This document shows, piece by piece, positions 11,637 through 21,095 of a stretch of DNA of 64,000 nt (position 1 is the first letter of the stretch; each line of letters begins with the position of its first letter). The position numbers and the translations under genes are program-made. This DNA comes from Magnolia sinica (Eukaryota; Streptophyta; Magnoliopsida; Magnoliales; Magnoliaceae): contig NC_080590.1 in the NCBI RefSeq assembly GCF_029962835.1, positions 68,535,501 through 68,599,500 of the forward strand, written 5' to 3'. The notes below the pieces were generated by a model. That model was not told where the DNA came from, ran no database searches, and was given only the letters and a program-made list of their open reading frames with translations.

Positions 11637-14636
11637 ATGGCGGAAACCTGCAGCCGGAAGCTCGTTGTCGAAGTTTCCAACGCGAAAAACCTAATGCCGA
11701 AGGACGGACAGGGCACTTCAAGCGCCTACGTCCTCGTCGATTTTGACGGCCAGCGTCGACGAACGAAGACGAAGTTCCGCGATCTGAATCCGCAGTGGGA
11801 CGAGAAGCTCGAATTCCTCGTCCACGATCCCGACTCCCTAGCCTGTGAAACCCTCGAATTGAATATCTACAACGACAAGAAGACCGGAAAGCGCAGCACT
11901 TTCCTCGGGAAAGTCAAGATTTCGGGCAGCAGCTTCGCGAAATCCGGATCCGAGGCACTCGTTTACTATCCGCTGGAGAAAAGGAGCGTCTTTTCGCAGA
12001 TCAAAGGCGAGCTCGGGCTGAAGGTCTATTACATTGACGAGGAACCGCCGTCTGATCCGAACCCAGATGCCCCCGCGGCCACAACTGACGGCGGAGATGC
12101 TCCGAAAGAAGAAGAGAAGAAGAAAGAGGAGAAGCCAGAGGAGAAAACAGAGGAGAAGAAAGAAGAGGGAAAACCAGCAGAAGCAGCAGCAGCTACGCCG
12201 GCAGCAAAAGAAGACAAGAAGCCGTCGGAGAATCCGAAACAGGGGGAGAAGACGCTGGGGCCGGCGTCGGAGCAGGCAGTAGAGAAGCCTCCAATTGCTG
12301 CCGGAGAAGCCAAAGAAGAAAAGGAGAAATCCGAGATCGCAAAGATCCCGCCGGATTCCGGCGTGAATGATGTGACAGTCGGAACTCAGCGGCCGCTCGG
12401 CAGCAGCGACCGGGCTGGTGGATCGTACGATCTGGTAGAGAGGATGCTATATCTCTACGTCCGGGTCGTCAAGGTGAAACGTACGGATAAGGATACGGGC
12501 TCGTCTGCGTACGCGAAGATGGTGATCGGGACCCACAGCATCCGTACACGGGCCGTACAGCATACGGATTGGGATCAGGTGTTCGCCTTCCACAGGGAGG
12601 ATCTCAATTCTTCTTCGCTGGAAGTTTCCGTATGGACAGAAAAGAAAGATATACATACGGATACGGTTACGGATGCGTGTATGGGTACGGTGTCTTTCGA
12701 CCTCCAGGAAGTGCCCAAGCGGGTCCCACCGGATAGTCCTCTGGCCCCTCAATGGTATACATTGGAAGGGCAGCCGGAGAACTCGAGTGGAAATGATGTA
12801 ATGCTCGCCGTCTGGGTCGGGACTCAGGCGGACGAGGCATTTCAGGAGGCATGGCAGTCAGATTCCGGCGGGCTGATCGTTGAGACCCGAGCCAAGGCGT
12901 ACCTCTCTCCGAAGCTGTGGTATCTGAGGCTAACGGTCATCCAAACCCAGGACCTGCAACTTGGTTCTACTCCCGAACCTAAGGCCCGGGCTCCGGAGCT
13001 GTACGTGAAGGCTCATCTCGGCGCGCAGGTTTTCAAAACGTCCAGGATCACGATCAGCTCATCCGGCTCGGCTAACCCGACTTGGAACGAGGATCTGGTC
13101 TTCGTTGCAGCTGAACCGTTCGAGCCGTTCCTCGTGATTGGCGTCGAGGACGTGTCGAGCGGACAGTCGGTGGGCCAGGCAAAGGTACAGGTGTCAAGCA
13201 TGGACAGGCGCGCCGACGATCGTACGGAGCCACGATCGAAGTGGTTCAATCTCATCGGTGACGAGAGCCGACCATACGCGGGGCGCGTACACGTGCGGGC
13301 TTGCCTGGAGGGTGGGTACCACGTGCTGGACGAGGCGGTCCATGTCGCGAGCGATGTCCGAGCTGCGGCGAAGCAGCTATCGAAGCCGCCCATCGGCTCG
13401 CTTGAGGTCGGCATACGTGGCGCTGCCAACTTGCTGCCGATGAAGACAAAGGATGGCGCGCGTGGGACCACTGATGCGTATGTCGTGGCGAAGTACGGTC
13501 CCAAGTGGTTCCGCACGCGTACACTACTGGACCGGTTCAATCCTCGGTGGAACGAGCAGTACACGTGGGATGTATACGATCCGTGTACCGTACTCACCAT
13601 CGGCATATTCGACAATGGACGGTATAAGCGCGACGAAGGAGGCAAGCCAGGGAAGGATGTACGCATTGGGAAGGTGCGGATTCGTCTCTCTACACTCGAC
13701 ATCAACCGCGTGTACCTGAATTCATACGCGCTCTCGGCGCTGCATCCGTCGGGAGCGAAGAAGATGGGCGAGATCGAGCTGGCAGTGCGGTTCTCATGCT
13801 CCTCGTGGCTGAACCTCCTGCAGTCGTACGCTAGCCCCATGCTCCCGCGGATGCACTACGTCCGCCCGCTGGGGCCCGCCCAGCAAGACATCCTCCGTCA
13901 AACGGCCATGCGCACTGTCACCGCGCGGCTCGCACGTGCCGAGCCTCCCTTGGGACAGGAAGTAGTCCAGTACATGCTCGACTCGGACACGCACGTGTGG
14001 AGCATGAGGCGCAGCAAGGCGAACTGGTTCCGCGTGGTCGGCTGCCTTTCGTGCGTTGTAACCCTAGCGCGGTGGCTCGATGGGGTACGCACGTGGGCCC
14101 ACCCATCGACGACTCTACTGGTCCACATGCTCCTCATGGCGGTCGTGCTGTGCCCGCACCTAATCCTCCCAACCGCGTTCATGTACCTCTTCTTCATAGT
14201 AGTGTGGCGGTACCGGTACCGTTACCGGGCCCCCGCTAGTATAGACCCGAGGCTTTCCTATATCGATGCAGTGGGGCCCGACGAGCTCGATGAGGAATTC
14301 GACACGTTCCCGACCACACGTGGGCCCGACCAAATCCGCATGAGGTATGATAGGCTGCGGGCCTTGGCGGGGCGAGCACAGTCGCTGCTGGGGGACATGG
14401 CCGCACAGGGGGAGCGGGTGGAAGCGTTGGTTAACTGGAGGGACCCACGGGCGACAGGGATCTTTGTGATGTTCTGCCTCGTTGCTTCATTGGTGCTGTA
14501 TGCGGTGCCTTTCAAGGCGCTGCTGCTGTGCTTGGGCTTCTATTACCTGCGGCACCCGAGGTTCCGTGACGACATGCCGTCAGTTCCCCTCAACTTCTTC
14601 CGGCGTCTCCCTTCTCTTGCCGACCGGATCCTCTAG
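11637..14636 (+). CDS. MCTP: Multiple C2 domain and transmembrane region protein (MCTP), QUIRKY-like
   Basis: Single-exon gene of 999 codons. C2 domain 1 is at about residues 6-110 ('RKLVVEVSNAKNLMPKDGQG', 'FRDLNPQWDEKLEF'). A Lys/Glu-rich linker at about 140-235 is followed by C2 domains at about 264-385, 426-545 and 585-720. The PRT_C membrane region has hydrophobic pairs at about 824-860 and 938-970, and the protein ends '...RLPSLADRIL'. This order is the plant MCTP/FTIP family. The first C2 pattern is closest to my memory of QUIRKY (MCTP15), which acts at plasmodesmata and ER-plasma-membrane contacts with the STRUBBELIG kinase; assignment to that subgroup is inference. C2-1 lacks the usual Asp in 'SSAYV' (normally SDPYV), whereas C2-4 keeps 'TTDAYV'. 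The frame stays open upstream to 11232, but those 135 codons are low in homology and include the T-rich leader. The ATG at 11637 has A at -3 and G at +4 and begins directly before C2-1. Intronless structure is usual for the family. Confidence 0.95.
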   Translation: MAETCSRKLVVEVSNAKNLMPKDGQGTSSAYVLVDFDGQRRRTKTKFRDLNPQWDEKLEFLVHDPDSLACETLELNIYNDKKTGKRSTFLGKVKISGSSFAKSGSEALVYYPLEKRSVFSQIKGELGLKVYYIDEEPPSDPNPDAPAATTDGGDAPKEEEKKKEEKPEEKTEEKKEEGKPAEAAAATPAAKEDKKPSENPKQGEKTLGPASEQAVEKPPIAAGEAKEEKEKSEIAKIPPDSGVNDVTVGTQRPLGSSDRAGGSYDLVERMLYLYVRVVKVKRTDKDTGSSAYAKMVIGTHSIRTRAVQHTDWDQVFAFHREDLNSSSLEVSVWTEKKDIHTDTVTDACMGTVSFDLQEVPKRVPPDSPLAPQWYTLEGQPENSSGNDVMLAVWVGTQADEAFQEAWQSDSGGLIVETRAKAYLSPKLWYLRLTVIQTQDLQLGSTPEPKARAPELYVKAHLGAQVFKTSRITISSSGSANPTWNEDLVFVAAEPFEPFLVIGVEDVSSGQSVGQAKVQVSSMDRRADDRTEPRSKWFNLIGDESRPYAGRVHVRACLEGGYHVLDEAVHVASDVRAAAKQLSKPPIGSLEVGIRGAANLLPMKTKDGARGTTDAYVVAKYGPKWFRTRTLLDRFNPRWNEQYTWDVYDPCTVLTIGIFDNGRYKRDEGGKPGKDVRIGKVRIRLSTLDINRVYLNSYALSALHPSGAKKMGEIELAVRFSCSSWLNLLQSYASPMLPRMHYVRPLGPAQQDILRQTAMRTVTARLARAEPPLGQEVVQYMLDSDTHVWSMRRSKANWFRVVGCLSCVVTLARWLDGVRTWAHPSTTLLVHMLLMAVVLCPHLILPTAFMYLFFIVVWRYRYRYRAPASIDPRLSYIDAVGPDELDEEFDTFPTTRGPDQIRMRYDRLRALAGRAQSLLGDMAAQGERVEALVNWRDPRATGIFVMFCLVASLVLYAVPFKALLLCLGFYYLRHPRFRDDMPSVPLNFFRRLPSLADRIL

Positions 14637-15400
14637 ATTCTCAGGCTGCTCTAACACACTTTCCGGTTAGATTGGACGGTTACGATGTACGGTGCTTATT
14701 TAATGTCATTTAATTTATTGTTTTAATCGTCTTTTTCTAAAGTTTTTTGTTTTTTATTGGGGTCGAAATAATATGCATTTAAGCTGAAAAGTGGCCGTTG
14801 TTTTTGTGGGGTCCACTGACTATTGACTAGGTGTAGTTATGAAATTTGAATTTGGTAACCGTTGGAGATGGGTCTTGGGCTGCGGCCTTTTTTGGTGCCC
14901 ACTGGAACCAATCAGTATAGAGGTGGCTCCACCATGGCATGGATGTACTTCGATCCTATTTGTCCAAATGGTGGGCCCATAACCCAAAAGTTACGCTTGC
15001 TGCGATGGACATGTGACATAACTGCTGTTAACACTTTGGTTTCCTTTATGTCACATGCAGTGCGGGTGGGCGTCGGAATCGATATAAAGGCTCGATCCAA
15101 ACCGTCGAAATGATCAAATAGGTACAATATGAATGTATATGATTGTTATAAGATTTATAGCTTAATTAACCAATTATGAAATTTAATAAATGATTATGCA
15201 GTAATCAATTTTTTCCTGTGAAGATTACTTTGTGCCTTGCGTGAAAAGTAACTTTCAAAATATCCATGCAATTAAACAAAAGAAAAATTTACAATCCATC
15301 GTTGAGAGCAAATGCAAGAATGTGTCTCTTAAGAGAATTGTCTAATATAGTCTAAAGAACAAATCAAGTCTGTAAGTGTAGATTTAGATTAAAACTAAGA
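14637..15400. other. MCTP 3' flank, non-coding
   Basis: AT-rich stretch after the stop codon. 'aaataatatg' near 14766 is a possible polyadenylation signal. The rest shows only short chance ORFs and 'gtgggccc' phrases. Confidence 0.4.
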
Positions 15401-16040
15401 GCATATTTTGAAGCGTGGATTTGGAATCCCCTAGATGAACCCTTCATATTTGAAACCCCTGGATTTGAAATCTTCTGGTTGTATTTGGCACCCTGGTTTC
15501 AGAATCCCTGAAATCCGAAAGTAACTATGCATAGTATATTTCATAGGAGTTTGAATTTAATTAGTAAATTAACTTCAATACCTCTAATTAGTGTATGTAT
15601 GTAATATTTAATACAATGGTTGTAATGAGCCCATTGAAATGTATTTTTTGCCTGAAAATGATGAAATTCCAAGTCTCAGATGGGCCACAAGCACAAGATC
15701 ACATTCGATTGACTAACCAATAATATTTAACCGTTGATTTACGTGGACAATGTTTGTATGGCGCAGATCATCATATTAAAGTAATTATAGTGATACAATT
15801 AATAATCTGATTATTTTGAGATATCATCAGTGGGCCCTGTGCCCAATAGATTATTAATAGCCTAGTGACACACATGTTACACATGCAACTCTTTGAAGGA
15901 TTTTAGATGTAATTCAAGCTTTCACCTTGAAATTTAAACCTCATTTTTAAGGGGATTTGAAACCTCCGGTTACTTTATAGTGCCAAATATACTAGGGGAT
16001 TTGAAAACCCCTCCCACAAATCCATGGTGCCAAACAACCA
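15401..16040. mobile_element. Probable MITE or hAT-like non-autonomous element
   Basis: The two ends are imperfect inverted repeats: left 'gcatattttgaagcgtggatttg', right in reverse complement 'ggttgtttggcaccatggatttg'. Both are followed by repeated 'aaatcccctag' and 'ggatttgaaa' phrases. The interior is non-coding. A terminal phrase of the type 'GTTTGGCACCATGGATTTG' is common in plant MITEs. No clear target duplication was identified, so the superfamily is open. Confidence 0.45.
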
Positions 16041-16663
16041 TTAAAGATTATAACTAAGAATTATTGTTACCCTAAAATAGGCCAAGATAAAAGATAAATT
16101 GATAGATTTGAATTGATTAGTAGTTATGTTGGATTTTTCTTGTGTTGGATTTCTCTGTTATTTATAGAGTTCTGTTGTAACTTTCAAATCTTTCTTCCAT
16201 TATTGCAATGGTTATGACAATTAAAAAGTCTTTTAGATCCTTCTTTGGTTACGTTTCTTTTCATGACAGTTGCTTTTTGTCAGTCAAAATTTTATTCCTT
16301 TCGGTTGCTTTTGTATTCGAACAGCTCGATCACATTTCTCTCTTCGTTCATAACTTGACCAAACATTCTATCGACCATCCCCTGACGTGTAAAACTGAAT
16401 TTACGCCAACTATAACCCTGTAAAAAACACTCCAAGTATCTTGAAGATCTTTTCATCCACTTCTTATTCATCATGTGATGCCACATGTCGCTCTCCTATT
16501 AGCTTTCCAGGATGACAAAAAATACAGTACAACATTACCCCCACACATTGCTTCACCTTTGGGAAAAATGTGAAAGCGATGTTATTCCATTGCCCGATAC
16601 AATAAATGCAATTGGTTGCTTGATCCACGTGTTATCTCCTTATTGATTTTGTTCAATCGAAGT
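16041..16663. other. Non-coding flank of TatA
   Basis: AT-rich sequence between the MITE-like element and the first Tat LTR. The small ORFs here (16208-16423 plus, 16292-16486 minus) overlap on opposite strands and show no domain. Confidence 0.4.
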
Positions 16664-17408
16664 TGTTATGAGAAATGTATTCCGACCACCATCAGCTCGG
16701 CTTGACGATATCACCGCTGGTGAGAGTAATGTTCAGCCGGCATCCAATCCCATAAGAACAGTTCTGAACAATACGAATACCGAGCTTCTATTCAGTAGTA
16801 ACCTATTGAAGGATGAAGGGCCCATAAGGTTTAAGGAACTGCCTGGACGAGCAGTGTGGATAGAAACCTACACCCGAGTTGAAATCTCCGCTTGCCATAT
16901 CTCGTCCAAGATAGGATATGTCGCGCTCAGCTAACCGACGAGGTTTGGCACATAGCTTGGTGCAGGTGAGCCCAACTCAGGGGCATCCTAGGCAGCTCAA
17001 AGGTAAGCTCGACTCGAGTAGTTGTCGGTTGGAGTAAGCTCGGCTCGGACAACCCTCAACCAACTAGCAAGGCTAGATCAACTCCAATAATGAATGATAG
17101 GAGTAACATCCAGCGTGCATGATCTTAGTGTAACCACTAGCATCACCAATCCTGCACGTCTTGCATAACAGCTAAGATTGTGTCTATAATGATAAGCCAC
17201 AACTCCTATGAACATTATAAAGGAGGAGCCCACTCATAGGGACAGGTATGCAAAATCTCTCACCTAAAAGCCCTTACACTACTAAACCTAGATTCCTAGC
17301 CTAACTTTGGCATCGGAGGGTCCTTTGCTCTAGCCAGGGTCTCCTTTGTAACTCTCCTGTGTAGGTGCTCGGAGCTTGGCGAGGGTGAACTAGATTTTTG
17401 CATCAACA
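16664..17408 (+). repeat. TatA 5' LTR (Tat-lineage Ty3/gypsy)
   Basis: Starts 'TGTTATGAGAAA' and ends 'TTTTGCATCAACA', followed at once by the primer-binding site. It has a TATA-like 'TATAAAGG' at 17216-17223 and a conserved R-U5 stretch from about 17246 ('aggtatgcaaaatctct', 'cctagattcctagcct', 'catcggagggtcc') that matches the TatB LTR at 27177-27944. The U3 part differs strongly from that of TatB, so the two LTRs do not belong to the same insertion. The matching 3' LTR lies beyond the window. Confidence 0.8.
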
Positions 17409-17411
17409 TTT

Positions 17412-17429
17412 TGGCGCCGCCTGTGGGAA
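17412..17429 (+). other. TatA primer-binding site
   Basis: 'TGGCGCCGCCTGTGGGAA' two to four bases after the LTR. The phrase 'TTGGCGCC...TGTGGGAA' is the usual PBS of plant Tat-lineage elements, where a tRNA 3' end primes minus-strand DNA. Confidence 0.85.
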
Positions 17430-17467
17430 ACGACGTGAAAGTCGTTCCTAATTCACTATAAAGAGCA

Positions 17468-17979
17468 ATGACAAAAGGAAGAAAGAAAACACTTCCTCCA
17501 ACCACCGCAGCCAGCCTTGAGCCGGCCGGGCAAAGTAACTCGTCTTCTCAGCTTCAAGTTGAATCAGCCCCTACAAGGCCGACGCAGTGATCTCAGAACC
17601 AGGGAGGGTGATACCTTTTATTGCAAAACTAGGTTGAGACACTGGCCAACGAGCTCGGCAAAATGAGGCGACTAATAGAAAGGCAACTCCCCCTCCCTAA
17701 CCAAGAGGCGGTGGCCCCGACTACGGTTGAAGACTCTGCACTCGTTGGCTCCAGGAGAGAAGCACCCCGGGCCATGTCTGATCGGGCACCATCCCACGTT
17801 TTAGGGACATCAATACTAGCCTCCTCTGATTTACGTCATGAGTTGGAGAAATGTAGGCGCGGGAAGACGCCCGAAGCAGATCCAGCCCTTGAGACTGTCG
17901 CTGAAAAGAAGGACCCTTGAGAATCTCAGCTTGATGAACTACGAGGCCAGATCGGTACTATGCTCCGAGCTTACCAAGC
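17468..17979 (+). pseudogene. TatA gag, N-terminal part (interrupted by Z)
   Basis: ATG 17468 begins a basic, Pro/Ser-rich leader ('MTKGRKKTLPPTTAA') that meets stops within about 40 codons. The open frame resumes at about 17663 ('MRRLIERQLPLPNQEA') and carries an amphipathic stretch typical of Tat gag N-termini. The sequence ends at the CAAGC duplication (17975-17979), where Z begins. Translation continues in frame after the second CAAGC at 46132. Gag forms the virus-like particle. Stops and the insertion make it inactive. Confidence 0.65.
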
Positions 17980-20900
17980 TGTAACATCCTGAATTTTCAT
18001 GACCAGAGTAGGTACTCGTGCCGAGGAAATTGGGTGTTAATAACGTACAATTGGATGCTCTAAAATCACACCCTATTTTTTTCGTTTGTTTACATCCAGA
18101 TACATTCAGGAAGGTAACATTCACAAGAATAAAATCAACTGTATTGATTATATTTCATAAGAGAGAATAATAAAATGGCCTCATGATGGGAGGTTTATTA
18201 CAACATCAGAGTTCACAACGAAAGTATAAAACTAAATAGTCAAACTGTCTTCTTAGTCTTTCAAGAAAATCTTCTATAAGGAAGTAAACATCTAAGTCTT
18301 CAATCTGTACATCACTTGCATCATCTGTACGGTTGGGAGAGGGTCAATGCCCTACTCATAGTGAAGGTTATCCTTTAGATTAACAATAATTCAAGAGATA
18401 CATAACAGGTAAAGTAAGGTTCTGATACGTCCCATGCTCCACTAACACGAGGGTATCAGCATGCACAAGCAACCTACATGAGATGCATGCCTAGCAAAGT
18501 ATGTGGGGCTTATCATACGTACTGATCATCACAATGTGGAATACGATTTATAAATAACCGGCTTGACTTGCACTCTCACTATACGGATATTCTTCGGCAT
18601 GACCAACGCTACCGTGGATTTACGAGAACTCCTCAGAGCGCACAACACATGGGCTGGGTGATTTACGTGACATGACTTGTTCATGGAGCGACTATTTGCG
18701 ACATCCAATCCTGGGGTGATGTGACGATGTTGCAATTTACACACATCGATTTGTGCACCACTACCTGAAGGCTCATGGATTTACGTGCCCCAAGAGGGTC
18801 TCTACCCAGAGCGCATTACGTCCATGATAGAATATTTGATCACTAGTTGTGATACATCTTACACATCACTTGCACTTACAGAGATAAATTGAAATATAAA
18901 AAATATAATTGAATCTGAATCATGAAGAATATCAACTGAATTATGGAGGTTTTGAAATAACAAGATACAAGCTCAAGCCGTAAAGATAAACGGCATGAGG
19001 CCAACATAATAAAAAGAAGAGTGATAATGGTCAACTCAACAAAAGTGGCAATTGCTAATGTAATAACAAGAAGAGTGGCATGGGCCAACTTAAATAAAGA
19101 GACGAGTGGCAGGGCCAACTCAATAAATTTGATAAGGTAGGGTAAAGTTGTATCCATGGCCTCATATAAATTCAGAGAAATTTCTTGTAATTGACATCAT
19201 GTCATAATCCCAAAAGGGCCAATAGATGTAATGATATTAACCAAATCAATTAATAGGATAATTCTTAGGAAACATATAAACATTAAAGGCAGGATAAGTC
19301 ACATCATTAAAGGCATGATAACTCTCATCATCAAAAGTATGAAAAAGGCAAGATAATTCATATCATAAAAGTCATGAAAAGGCAAGTAATTTAAATTAGT
19401 GTAAGCTTAAAGGATAAAACCCTCACCTTTGATGTCGGATCGCCCTCATTTGTTCTTGTGTTTACACCACAAGATTGAGTTCTAAAACAATTCAAGAGGT
19501 TAGGGTTTTTATTTATTTATTTATTTTATTTTTGCTTAAGATTTAGGTTTAGGCTTAGAAGAGTGATGATTTTAGGCCTTAACCTAATATGGGGTTATTA
19601 GCAGATGAGTGATTTACCCGTAACCTTGACTAGAATTTAGCTGTTGAACCAGCCCAAATCAGCGAGGTGACTCAATGAGTCACCTTGAGTTGACTCGATT
19701 GGACTCCATCTATTTCTTTCTTCCTCTTTTCTTCTCTTTCTCTTTTCCTTTCTTCCATTTCTTTCTTTCTTTTCTCTTTCTTTCTCTTTCTTCCTTTCTT
19801 TCTTTCTTTTCTTTTTTTCCTTTCCTTTTCTTTCTCTTTCTCTTTCTTTTCTTTTTCTTTTCTTTCCTTTCTCTTTTCTTTCTTTCTTCTTTCCTGCTGC
19901 TACGTCTAGCAAAGAGCTGGACATCGCTCTCTCTCTCTCTCAATTTCTCTTTCTCTCCTTCTCTCCTCATCGCTGGATGGCCGTTTTATATAGGCACGGA
20001 GACCTTTACGCAGTCTCGGCTTTCGCAGCAGCAAAGGGGTGTCGTTGTGACCCCTATTTTCAAGGTGTTCTCAAGGTTCCTGCTACGCTGGGTTTCTTCT
20101 GGATGACGGTCGGATCGCCCCCTGTAGTTTCTTGGACAGCTCTGATCATCTCAGATGATCTTAGATGTGGCCCATCAAGCCTTTAAATGGACGATGTTTG
20201 CTTGGATTTCAGATGCGAAAGCTCTGTTGCGAACTGAAGGTTGCAGTGACGTCCATGGGGCCCGCAACCTTGAATCTCTATCAAATCCGCACCCTCCATC
20301 GGCTTTCTTGCGGAGATCAGACCATAGGAAGTAGGTCACTGATCTGGACTCGGCGTGGGCCTTTGAATCCTACCCTCTACGTCAGTTGGAACATAGTGAA
20401 CGACTGGAAATGCTCCCTGATCAGTTGCCCACGGAAACCAATTGGGTCTTCGTCGGCAACCCGCTATGATTCGAATGGACGGTCCAGATTTGTCCCTCTC
20501 TCTTGGTGGTGGGCCCTACCGAATCCCCGAATGGTTTCCTTTTTGAAAACGCAGGCGTGGGAATAGTCCCGGAACTGCCCGGTTTGTAGCCCAGTTTGCG
20601 TGCGTGCGAGCCGTTATCTACATGCGAGTTTGACTAGGGTGGGGTAGAAATCACCTTCTGGATAGGATAGACGGTCCGGATCATTCGTCCAGATCCCTAA
20701 GGTGGGCCATCACCGCTCTCATTGGACCGTCTGCTGCGTGCGTTGAGGAAATCCCACTGGTCTCGGGATTTCTTCGGTCGTTGCGTGTTGACCGCATTTT
20801 GCGGTTCTGGTGCATTGTGGTGTACGCACCCCTTATGGCGCACACTTGATCGTGGGGCCCACATGGAGTTTGGGGTAAATCCCCACCGTCTATCGGCCTT

Positions 20901-21095
20901 GGTTGGCCCAAATTAGGGTTTATACTAGGGTGAAAACTGAATCTTAATCCTAGAAGGGTCATTCTAGTGAAGGTTTTGATCAGTCATTGATCTTTGCTGA
21001 TTCAATGACTGAAATTGGTTATGTACGATCAAGTTGAGGGAATTAGTCTTGGTATAGGGTTTTGCATGATTTGGATCATGGGAACCCTGTATTTT
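17980..21095. repeat. Z left LTR (3.1 kb, inner end deleted)
   Basis: Starts 'TGTAACATCCTG' directly after the CAAGC duplication. From about 18035 it is collinear and highly similar to 42694-45725: 'ggatgctctaaaatc', the (tttc)n tract, 'ggggcccgcaacctt', 'ttgcatgatttggatcatggg'. The last roughly 405 bp present in the right copy are missing; the sequence jumps at about 21095 into TatB reverse transcriptase. TGTAAC/GTTACA ends and about 3.5-kb length fit a gypsy LTR of the Tekay type (inference). ORFs inside, including the long pyrimidine-tract ORFs, are low complexity and not genes. Confidence 0.75.
19707..19895 (+). repeat. (TTTC)n-type pyrimidine tract in Z left LTR
   Basis: About 190 bp of almost pure C/T built from tttc, ctttt and ttcc units. 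The same tract is present in the right Z LTR at about 44352-44530 with length differences. It produces misleading Lys/Glu- or Phe/Leu-rich ORFs. Confidence 0.85.

Noticed and set aside
12029-12313. 94-codon Ser/Phe-rich ORF on the minus strand and its basic partner on the plus strand
   Set aside because: Shadows of the Lys/Glu-rich linker of MCTP in other frames.
13013-13840. 275-codon ORF on the minus strand
   Set aside because: Lies wholly antisense to the MCTP coding region; its composition follows from the GC-rich codon use of the sense gene and it shows no domain.
19637-20106. Phe/Leu-rich and Lys/Glu-rich ORFs on both strands
   Set aside because: Products of the (tttc)n tract in the Z LTR; the same ORFs appear in the second Z copy at 44295-44697 with different lengths.
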